Source: Aedes albopictus (lineage: Eukaryota > Arthropoda > Insecta > Diptera > Culicidae). From it: a stretch of DNA of 64,000 nucleotides. The DNA is taken from the NCBI RefSeq assembly GCF_035046485.1, contig NC_085136.1:295407080-295471079 (forward strand), given 5' to 3'. Positions 55,954-64,000 of the stretch are shown here, piece after piece. Positions within the stretch are counted from its first letter, which is position 1; every line of letters begins with the position of its first letter. The notes under the pieces are model-generated. The model ran no database searches. It saw nothing but the letters and a program-made list of their open reading frames with translations, and was not told the DNA's origin. The position numbers and the translations under genes are program-made.

Positions 55954-56031
55954 ACTGCCCCTATTCGCATAACAGTCCCATGTTTGCTGGGTTTCCTATT
56001 CACATGGGACTGTTATGCGAATGGGGGCAGT
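55954..56031. mobile_element. 78-bp hairpin insertion
   Basis: A 30-bp arm (ACTGCCCCTATTCGCATAAC, then AGTCCCATGT) pairs with its inverse with one mismatch around an 18-nt loop. It stands out from the surrounding array and so was inserted. Confidence 0.7.
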
Positions 56032-56154
56032 GTAGGGCGTAAAAAACTCTCAGGTGAGATTCATGGAGATTACGTGGGAGTTTCAGAGACCTTTCAAAGC
56101 GGTTCAAGGTGTTTCATTGCGTTACATGGCTTTTCAGGAGGTTTAAGGGTGCCT

Positions 56155-56455
56155 TCAGTTCAGGGTCTCCAGTTAGCCTAGTGGTTAAGGCTATGGATCG
56201 CCAATCCGGAGACGGCGGATTCGATTCCCGTTTCGGTCAGGAAAATTTTCTCGACTCCCTGGACATAGTGTATCATTGTACTTGCCTCACAATATACAAA
56301 TTCATGCAATGGCAGGCAGAGAAAGCCCTTCAATTAATTACTGTGGGAGTGCTCAAAGAACACTGAGTTGAAGCGAGGCAGGCCAAGTGGGGACGTAGAG
56401 AGCCATAAAGAAGAAGAAGAAGAAGAAGAAGAAGAAGAAGAAGAAGAAGAAGAAG
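56155..56455 (+). mobile_element. tRNA-derived SINE, third type, with (GAA)n tail
   Basis: A 10-bp duplication AAGGGTGCCT (56,145-56,154; 56,456-56,465) flanks it. It has A box TAGCCTAGTGGTTAAGGC at about 56,175, B box GGATTCGATTCCC at about 56,217 and a GAA microsatellite tail of about 16 units. The body (ACTGTGGGAGTGCTCAAAG) is distantly like the 46,266 family, with a different tRNA head. Confidence 0.88.
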
Positions 56456-56967
56456 AAGGGTGCCTGCAAAGGGTCGCAGGTGAATATGAAGGAGGTTTAA
56501 TATGGGTTTTAGGCGTTTCAAAGCGTTGCGAGGCGCTTCATGGCGTTTTAATGCATTTCAGGGCGTTACAGGAGGTTTAAGGGGGGCTAAAGGGAGCTTC
56601 ATATGATATCAGGTGAATTTCACGGAGGTTTAATGGGGGTTTCAAAGACGTTTCAATGCGTTTCAATGGTTTTCAGGGCGTTTCAGGCCATTTCAGAAGG
56701 TTCCCGATGAACTTAAGGGGGCTTAAGAGGCTCGCAGGTGAATTTCATGAAGGTTGAATGGGGGTTTCAGAGGCGTTTTTAATCGTTTCAAGGTATTTCA
56801 ATGCATTTCAGGAGGTTTCACAAGGGTTTTAGGGGGCTTCACAGGATCTCAGGTAAACACGGAAGTTTAATAGAGTTTTTTTTCAATAACTTTATTACTA
56901 AATCTGGCTTTTGTTGTTCACCTTCACAGCCAAGCTTGGTGCTTTAAACTTGATAACCTATGATTCA

Positions 56968-59136
56968 TCACATGTCGATTTCATTCCGGATTACAAAATC
57001 ACATAAGCATTTCATAATGTCTATACGTCTTCTTCTAAGAATAGTTTCCACATCTGGAGGAACGTTTTCCTGTCGTACCGTTATCCACAACCGCCGCCTG
57101 GGATCGGATTGTTCATATTGCGCACACTCGAAGAAAATATGGTTTGGAGACGCCTCTGCAGAACCGCAAATACACTCTGGTGAATTTATTATTCCATTTC
57201 TGTACAGATGAGCTGGCAACCGGGAATGGTTCGCAATTAGTTTGCACAAAACCACCACTTCACGCCTCGACAAGCCTTGTTCCAAAAACCACGGAATTGG
57301 GGACACAGTATGCAAGATACTGTAGCAAAATCTGCCTTTATCGCTGCTGTTCCATCTCTGCTGCCATTTAGCCATGGAACTCGATGTTGAACTTGGCCGT
57401 ATATCCATGCTGAAGATGAACGTTGCGTCAGGGACTCCTCGCAAAGAAGCTTCTTTTGCCGCCTTATCCGCTTCTTCGTTTAGGTTGACTCCTTTGTGAG
57501 CTGGGACCCAAAGAAAGCTGACCGTATATCCTGCATCCTTCAAAAGCTTTAAATTCTTCCGGATCTCGAACCACAACATAGGCGTAGAACTTGTTATTTT
57601 GTTGCTGGCCAGGCTAGTTAAGCTACTCATACTGTCTGTTATTATGACGAACTTTCTGCCACACAAGTCAAATAAGATTTGCACTGCACTTAATAACCCA
57701 ACCATTTCTGCAGTAAACACGGATGAGCACTTCGGAAGTTTCCTTAATATAGCTTCCGGTAGAGATGCAGATATCACCGCTGCTCCTACGTCGTCTTCAC
57801 ATTTAGACCCATCCGTGGCTAAACACGTGTACCCATCATACCTGGTCGACAAGACTTCTTGAACCTGTTGATCCCAACTCATATTCGCATTACCTGGTTT
57901 TGAATGAATGGAGAGATCGATTTTCGGCACATAGTGTTTTACTTCCCTTTCGTACACATAACAAGGTAGACGATCAAGTAATCTCCCATCATCCGTTAAT
58001 GCGTTCCTCATCCTTATAATACCTCGGCTGATTGCAGACGATGTATCATCTCGGGCCATCACCGGTACAGCGTATTTCTCATGCCACTTACGAAGAGAGA
58101 ACCTTTTTCTCACGAAGTTTTCCGCAGCAATTTCTCTCCTGATCTGAAGAGGTTCGATACCACTCAACACTTCCAATGACTGTGTGTGGGTAGTTTTCGT
58201 GGCCCCAATGCATATTCTTATACACTGCCACTGAATGCGATCTAACTGGACTGAGATCCACTCGGGGCAGTCTGCAAAAAATATTGCTCCATACTCTAGT
58301 ATTGGTCTTATACAAGACTTATAGACTTTCAACAGCACTGAGGGGTGAGAACCCCATGTCTGACCAGCCACACTACGAAGGAAGTTTATGTAGGGGTACA
58401 CTCGGCGCTTGAGGTATTGCACGTGATTATTCCAGGAGAGAGTTGAAGTCAAATATAACCCTAATAACTTGGCGTTGTATTCGTGAGGGATCCGAGCGTT
58501 TCCAATGATGATCTTCGGCTCGTATACGGGTTTACGTGAAGCAAAAAGCAGGGTACTGCATTTAGATGGCGATAATTCCAGCCCAATATTCGTGAGGTCG
58601 AACACTACACCATCCAACGCTTGCTGGACCACTGTTTCGCTCCTGGCTATATCCTTCCCAGACGTCACCAGCGTCATGTCATCTGCAAAGCTAACTAGAA
58701 TCACTCCATCTCGTTCTGACGCGTTCTTCACTACATTGTTTATGTACACATTGAAACACAATGGGCTAAGTGGAGACCCTTGTGGGAGCCCTATCCAGGT
58801 AGTTCGTATATTGTTCACACTATCATTGATTTGTACATTTAGTCTTTGTTCCCGAAACAAGTAGTAGATGATTCTGACAAGATTGACGGGAATACGCCAA
58901 CGTAAAAGTTCGTCCACCAGCTTGTTGATATTTACACAGTCATAAGCACTTCGTATGTCTAGCATGCACATGAGAGCATGCTCGCGGCTGGATATCGCTT
59001 CACGTGCAACGTTAACTATTGATAACAGGGCATCCTGAGTACCTTTCCCTTTGCGAAATCCGCAGAGATTTTCCGTAAACAAATCTTCAGATTCCGTTAT
59101 CCACTCCACCTTCTCCTTGATCATCAGCTCAAACAC
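56968..59136 (-). pseudogene. ORF2 C-terminal half: RT + RNase H + terminal CCHC
   Basis: The 722-residue frame has fingers NLCGFRKGKGTQDALL, motif A CMLDIRSAYD (Asp60, Asp66), motif B GLPQGSPLSP (116-125) and motif C FADD (150-153). RNase H acids are in TDGSK (Asp442), TAEMVG (Glu477), TDSMSS (Asp501) and EEADKA (Asp557). A C-terminal Cys-x-Cys...His...Cys group (CICGSAEASPNHIFFEC) follows, as in I-type elements. All catalytic residues are present. The listed start is a GTG inside the RT, not a real initiator. The true frame continues upstream but is shifted near 59,160, where the endonuclease frame ends in SFRPIARARVS. One or two bases there separate a dead from a continuous ORF2. Confidence 0.9.
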
Positions 59137-60560
59137 TTTACGGAAACTCTTGCTCTTGCAATTGGTCTGAACGATTTAGCTGCATCTGCACTTTGACCGG
59201 GTTTCAGAATGGGCACTATGTTGAACACTTTCCAGCTTTCAGGAATGACTCCTGAGATGAAGACTTCGTTGTAAATTTTCAGCAACACTGCTCTGGCATC
59301 ATTGGGTAGATATCGTAGGGCAGCATAAGAAATTCCGTCAACCCCAGGAGCTGAGTTACTTGTCTCTTCTAGAACTCTATCCAAATCTTGAATGGAGAAA
59401 TAGCCCTGTGTTCCATCATTCACCTCAACGGGCAGCCCAGTATGCAACGGGTCCATGGTGGATGCAGGGGCCAATCTTTGAAGAAGCTCGTCCATCATTT
59501 CTGGATCTCTTGAATTGTTACTACTGTGTCTTCCTTTGAATTTACGGGCCATGCGCCACAATGCAGGTAGAGATGTGTCACTGTCCAACGAATCACAAAA
59601 CTTACTCCACGCATCACTCTTCTTAGCTTTGGCCATTTGCTTAAATTCACTTTCACATTTCTGGTACGCTTCATACAAACACACGGAATAACCACTACGC
59701 CTCCACGCATGGAAGCTATCGCGAACTTGTTTCACTTTCCTATCCAGTTCTGAGTCCCACCATGGTTGTGGCGTTCTATAACAGTTTTTATTTTTTCTGG
59801 GTGTAGACACAGACACTATGCTTTCTTGGATAATATCATAGAAGACTTCGAAATTTTCACATGTTGACCTTTCTACTCTTCTCAATACTTCTGCTGGATA
59901 CTCTTCCCAATTTACGCGATGGAACGGTTTTTTATTCGCAGTATCGCTTGTGGTATGCTCCATTTCAAATATAATAGGAACATGATCACTACTGAAGGGA
60001 TGGTCCAAAGTATCCCAGTTGAAGCATAAGCTGATATCCGCAGTCGTGACCGTTAGGTCGATAGCACTGGACGCTCTAGACCGATCGAACCTGGTGTGAT
60101 TTCCATTGTTGAGAACGACCAACCCAAGAGTTTCAAGCACGTCGTGTACCGCGTTTCCTTTTCTGTCGTTTTCTCGATTTCCCCAGAGAGTGTGTTTGGC
60201 ATTCCAGTCCCCACCCACAATAAAAGGCTTTGGAATTGATTCGAGGAATGTTTGTAGCTCTCGTGCATTAACTGTTGAGCAAGGATGAATATAAATTGAA
60301 ACTATCGTTAAAGTTCCTTGGGAACTTACGATCGAGCAACCAATCACGTCGATCCCTGCTGGGCCGTTGAGAAGTAAAGGCAAAGGATTCATACGCTCGT
60401 CGACGGCTATCATAACGCCTCTAGAGTTTCTCTGATGGTCCTTCCTCCAGATGTGTCTCCGAAAGTAATATAATTGATGTGTCGAGTGTGTTGGTGAGGT
60501 TTACTAATGCTGTATGTTTTTTCTTGATGCGCCTACAGTTCCATTGGAGAAACTTCAGGG
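59124..60560 (-). pseudogene. ORF2 N-terminal half: endonuclease and RT lead-in
   Basis: The clean frame (60,413-59,124) contains VMIAVDERMNPLPLL, VSIYIHPCS, GGDWNAKHTLWGN (Asp/Asn/His), SAIDLTVT and SSDHVPIIFEM (SDH). Then comes linker PQPWWDSELDRKVKQVRDSF and the RT lead-in SNSAPGVDGISYAALRYLP, ending SFRPIA. The endonuclease N terminus lies upstream in another frame: LQWNCRRIKKKH and LSETHLEE at about 60,450-60,560. About 25 residues between LSETHL and GVMIAVDE are missing, so a small deletion removed part of the fold. The reading frames of ORF1 and ORF2 overlap at about 60,533-60,560. Confidence 0.85.
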
Positions 60561-61822
60561 GTACATGGGTCGAATTGTTGTTCTTGGTGGAGCTCATAAA
60601 CGGTTGGGAGACTCACATTCTCCACTACTACTTTGTTCCGTAGAGAGAAATGTTGTATGTTTATAACCTCTCCTGCGGTCGAGTCCAAATCGGAGAACAT
60701 ATCACACGGTATATCCTCTCCTACGGCAGCAACGGTTTGTTGAAAGGCTGACGATTCTCCTTGTTCTACATGTTCATCATCGCTGCTGACGATGATATCC
60801 ACTTCGACTGTGGACCGCACCTTCAACGGCGGATAAGCTTCGTCATCGCTGAAGTCGTGCTTCTCTGAGCTTTTGCGCTTCATGCTAATTGCCTCTTCGT
60901 CGGTTGAACCTGATACTGCAGCGGTCGAGAACGATTTCGATGGTTGCTCAGTTGGGCTTGGGATCACTTCAGTGGTACGCCAAGGACCGATTGCATTGGT
61001 ATTGTGTTCGACTGCGGTACACTCCACAGCTACATCAACATTATTATTCGGAGCCAGAGCGGCGAACCAGTCAGTCTTTCCTTGCGAAAAACTTGATTGC
61101 CTCTTCTTCTCCTCTTCACGCTTTTTCTCGAAAATTGGACATCTCTTGCTGTCGTTGGCTCTGTGCTCTCCAGAGCAATTAACGCAGAGTGGTCCTCCAA
61201 TACAGACGTGCTCCTCATCTACACTTTCGGCTTGACAGGATTGACATCTACGCTTGCTTTTACATTGTTTCATGACGTGGCCAAATCTCCAACACTGCCG
61301 ACATTGTCTAACCGGATAGCTGTATTGCCGAACAGGGTACAGAGCGCCGTCCAATTCGACATGCGATGGAATTTTATGTCCGGCGAACGTGATAACCACC
61401 AACGGTAGTTGTATTGGTCCTCTCTCTCCTTTCCTCTCCATTCGCCTAACGTCGATTATCTCGGGATTGTTAACTTGGTAGCACTTCGCTTTCTCAAACG
61501 AAATCAAATAGTCCAGGTCCTCATCCTCAACGTCCTCGACGTATGCTACTCCCAAGCATTCCACCAGCCTTTGGGGAATGTTCCATTTCACAGCATCGTA
61601 TTGCTTAGTCGATAGAGCGTTGGCCGCCTCTGCGGAGGCCATGAGGAATTTCGCCTTTCTACGTGACATCTGCAACGCTTTCACATAGGCTTCTCCGAAG
61701 TCTCGTATCACCAGCTTAGCTAGCCGTGCGAGTTGCAGTTCTTCCTTATCGGATTCCGCGATTACGATAAATGGTCCACCGCCCGATTGACCATATTTCC
61801 GCGCGCGGGGTTTACCTGCTTT
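60533..61822 (-). CDS. ORF1 gag-like RNA-binding protein, 5'-truncated
   Basis: The frame is open from the truncation point at about 61,822 to the stop at 60,533 (about 430 codons). No in-frame ATG starts it; the 61,711 codon is GTG. Three zinc knuckles follow one another: CRQCWRFGHVMKQC (C-x2-C-x4-H-x4-C), CQSCQAESVDEEHVC and CVNCSGEHRANDSKRC, at residues 137-191 counted from 61,711. A basic KKREEEKKRQ stretch and an acidic Ser-rich C-terminal half come next. This is the nucleocapsid-like protein that binds element RNA. It lacks its N terminus but has no internal stop. It is not a host gene. Confidence 0.85.
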   Translation of the reverse strand, partial: KAGKPRARKYGQSGGGPFIVIAESDKEELQLARLAKLVIRDFGEAYVKALQMSRRKAKFLMASAEAANALSTKQYDAVKWNIPQRLVECLGVAYVEDVEDEDLDYLISFEKAKCYQVNNPEIIDVRRMERKGERGPIQLPLVVITFAGHKIPSHVELDGALYPVRQYSYPVRQCRQCWRFGHVMKQCKSKRRCQSCQAESVDEEHVCIGGPLCVNCSGEHRANDSKRCPIFEKKREEEKKRQSSFSQGKTDWFAALAPNNNVDVAVECTAVEHNTNAIGPWRTTEVIPSPTEQPSKSFSTAAVSGSTDEEAISMKRKSSEKHDFSDDEAYPPLKVRSTVEVDIIVSSDDEHVEQGESSAFQQTVAAVGEDIPCDMFSDLDSTAGEVINIQHFSLRNKVVVENVSLPTVYELHQEQQFDPCTPEVSPMEL

Positions 61823-61831
61823 ATTTCACAA

Positions 61832-64000
61832 TTTCCTCCGGAATTCAAAGTGCATATTTATGGCGATTTCAATCAACGTGACGTAGATTTCATATCAGAT
61901 TCTGAAAATGAATGTATTTTATTACCAGTTGTAGGTGAAAATGAAACGTTACAGTTGATTTTTGAAAAAACTGCTTGTTTAGGTTTAAACCAAATTAATC
62001 ATGTAAAAAATCAGCAAAATCGATATCTAGACTTTTTATTAACTAACATCCTTGAGGACTTCTGTGTGGAAGAAGCTCCCTTTCCATTATGGAAAAACGA
62101 GGTGTTCCATACCGCTATCGAGTATTCCGTTTTTATCCATATGAACGTTAACTCAAATAATTGTGACTATGAGGATGTATATGATTATAGTAAAGCCAAT
62201 TATGAAAATATTAGACTTCAACTTAATAGAACTAATTGGCAATCTGTTTTAAGAAATCCAGATGTAGAATATGCTGTTGAGGCCTTTTATAGCATTTTGT
62301 CGGAAATAATTAATTCGGAAGTTCCACTAAGGAGAAAACGACGAAATAATGGTTCTAAAAATCCAGTCTGGTTCAACAGGCAAATTATTAACTTGAAAAA
62401 TCGGAAACAAAAAGCTCACAAAGTATACCGACGACACAAAAGTCAAGAAAACATTGAAAAATATTTAAGCATTTGCAATCAACTTAATCTAGCCATATCC
62501 ACTGCTCTTGAAGAGTACAACAGAAAAACCGAGAATGAAATAAAATCCTGTCCCAGGAACTTCTTCAATTATGCTAAAACTAAGTTGAAGTCGAGCAATT
62601 TTCCATCAAAAATGTCGTTAGATGATAAATTGGCAGAAAATTCCGATGAAATTTGCAATCTTTTTGCAACCTATTTCCAAGAAACTTATAGTACATTTTC
62701 TGATGCCGATCGCGACTATGAATATTTCTCCCACTTTCCTGACTTTACCAGCAACATCGGAATCAATCAAATCATGTTACAAGATATTTTAACCGGTCTA
62801 AAAGACTTAGATCCGAATAAAGGTCCAGGGCCGGATGGAATTCCGCCGGTTCTTCTGAAAAACCTGGCAACTGAATTTGCGGCTCCATTATTTTGGCTTT
62901 ACAACATGTCACTTGAAACTGGAAAGTTTCCGAAAGGATGGAAAAAATCTTTCCTTATACCCATCTACAAATCTGGTAAAAAATCCGATGTTCGTAATTA
63001 TCGTGGGATTGCCATTATCTCATGCATACCAAAACTATTTGAATCTATTATAAACAGATGTGTGTTTAATCAAATCAAACTAAGAATTACAAATGCACAA
63101 CATGGATTTTTCAAAGGTCGGTCGACTACAACAAACTTGTTAGAATTTGTTAATTACACCTTATGTGCAATGGACAGAGGTAACTATGTTGAATCACTTT
63201 ACACCGATTTCAGTAAGGCGTTCGACAGACTTGACATTCCAATGTTGATTTTTAAGCTTGATAAAATGGGAATCGAGTCTAGACTACTTAAATGGATCGA
63301 ATCGTACTTAACTGACCGATTACAGATAGTAAGATTTGAGGGGAAGAAGTCAGAACCTATCAACGTATCATCAGGAGTTCCCCAAGGCTCACATTTAGGA
63401 CCTTTGCTTTTCATATTGTTTGTAAATGATATCACGTATATTCTAAAGCATCTCAAAATCCTTATATACGCTGATGATATGAAACTCTTTATTGAAATAA
63501 AAAATGAAGAAGCCAGAGAATGTTTTTTGAGAGAAATACGGATATTTGACCAATGGTGTAGTAAAAGCCTGTTGCAGTTAAACGTGAAAAAATGTAATTC
63601 AATTACGTACAGCAGAAAACATAGTACACCACCAATAATTGTATCTTTAGGAAACCAAGAAGTTGAAAAGTGCAATAGAATTAGAGATTTAGGTGTTATC
63701 TTAGATTCTAAATTAACTTTCACCGATCATTATAACGCTATCACTCATAAAGCAACTAATATGTTAAGCTTCATTAAGCGTTTTAGCTACAACTTTCAGG
63801 ACCCATACACGATAAAAACATTGTACGTCGCTTATGTAAGATCAGTTCTAGAATACTGTAGCATAGTATGGTCTCCCTACATGGTAACACATGAGGATCG
63901 AATCGAATCAATACAAAAGCAGTTCCTCCTATATGCCTTACGCAAGTTAGGTTGGTCAACATTTCCACTGCCTTCATATGAAGCTAGATGCATGCTTATA
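61832..64000 (+). CDS. CR1/Jockey-group ORF2, open to the window edge (EN end, RT)
   Basis: Reading every codon from 61,832 to 64,000 gave no stop in 723 codons, and the frame runs off the window. It starts inside the endonuclease (KVHIYGDFNQRDVDF, the GDFN motif). The linker follows (NPVWFNRQIINLKNRKQKAH), then LDPNKGPGPDGIPPVLLKNL, FPKGWKKSFLIPIYKSGKK, NYRGIAIISCIPKLFESII and NAQHGFFKGRSTTTNLLEF. RT motif A is YTDFSKAFDRLD (Asp459), motif B GVPQGSHLGPLLF (from 515) and motif C IYADDMKLF (546-549 YADD). The thumb shows DLGVILDSKLTF and SVLEYCSIVWSP. The endonuclease N terminus is cut off at the junction with the minus-strand I-like element. RT residues are all intact, so this is the best-preserved RT in the window. 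It is AT-richer than the neighbouring I-like element. Confidence 0.92.

Larger units (their letters stand above)
55640..56876. repeat. Degenerate GTTTCAGAGGCGTTTCA array
   Basis: Imperfect short units (GTTTCAAGGCGTTTCAGG, TTTCAGAGGCGTTTC) fill about 1.2 kb, interrupted by a hairpin (55,954-56,031) and a SINE (56,155-56,455). It is a different motif from the GGAATTCCTG arrays. Confidence 0.75.
56877..61822 (-). mobile_element. I-clade-like non-LTR retrotransposon, 5'-truncated
   Basis: Minus-strand order: ORF1 with three zinc knuckles (to 60,533), overlapping ORF2 endonuclease (about 60,560-59,124), RT and RNase H (59,136-56,968), and a short 3' UTR ending in a T-run (56,877-56,885) that is the poly(A). 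At about 5 kb it is the longest coding block in the window. Truncation is at about 61,822, where a plus-strand CR1-like ORF begins, so the two are head to head. EN-RT-RNase H with a CCHC ORF1 fits the I/Nimb group known in Aedes (for example MosquI). Clade placement is provisional. Confidence 0.85.

Noticed and set aside
1..64000. CRISPR array or bacterial-type operon
   Set aside because: Direct repeats here are satellite-like without unique spacers, and the element content is eukaryotic.

Overview
The window looks like intergenic or heterochromatic DNA from a culicine mosquito, most likely Aedes. That is an inference from the element mix: LOA/Lian-like, I-clade-like, CR1-like and RTE-like non-LTR retrotransposons, tRNA-derived SINEs, many TA-flanked foldback MITEs and a short BEL/Pao- or gypsy-like LTR element. 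I found no convincing host protein-coding gene, rRNA gene, intact tRNA gene or CRISPR array. Nearly every recognisable coding stretch belongs to a transposable element, and almost all are broken.

Layout. 1-6.9 kb: copies of a dispersed TATA-bearing repeat that I call family A, a foldback element, a TA-flanked element and fragments of two retrotransposons. 7.1-10.9 kb: a nearly full-length minus-strand LOA/Lian-like element whose RT fingers are deleted. 11.3-17.7 kb: a TA-flanked MITE, more family A, a 143-bp tandem repeat with CTCF-like motifs, and another MITE. 18.7-19.9 kb: an RTE-like RT fragment. 20.2-21.95 kb: a complete 1.7-kb non-autonomous LTR retrotransposon with two 378-bp LTRs and a 5-bp target duplication. 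22-31 kb: SINEs, a hammerhead-like motif, foldbacks, family A and a second LOA-like fragment. 33.2-35.8 kb: an inverted-repeat element carrying about eight 152-bp tandem units. 36-40 kb: a transposase-like or gag-like reading frame interrupted by a hAT-type MITE, a degenerate GGAATTCCTG-type array, and a 921-bp TA-flanked foldback.

40-54.7 kb is a deep nest of insertions. An RTE-like element is split by a MITE that is itself split by a SINE. Beside it a CR1-like element is split by a small palindrome and by a 6.5-kb element (47.8-54.3 kb) that holds further elements. 54.9-56.9 kb has SINEs and a degenerate GTTTCAGAGG array. 56.9-61.8 kb is a large I-clade-like retrotransposon on the minus strand. 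It abuts, head to head, a CR1-like ORF on the plus strand (61.83 kb to the window edge) that has no stop in 723 codons and keeps all RT catalytic motifs.

How the parts relate: non-autonomous elements (SINEs, MITEs, the short LTR element) sit inside dead autonomous ones. Target duplications and paralogous empty sites let many insertions be defined to the base. No multi-gene cellular system is visible. The least explained items are family A, the 6.5-kb TTAGGCCGAA-bounded element, the CTCF-like 143-bp array and a 90-bp hairpin insertion with a 13-bp target duplication.
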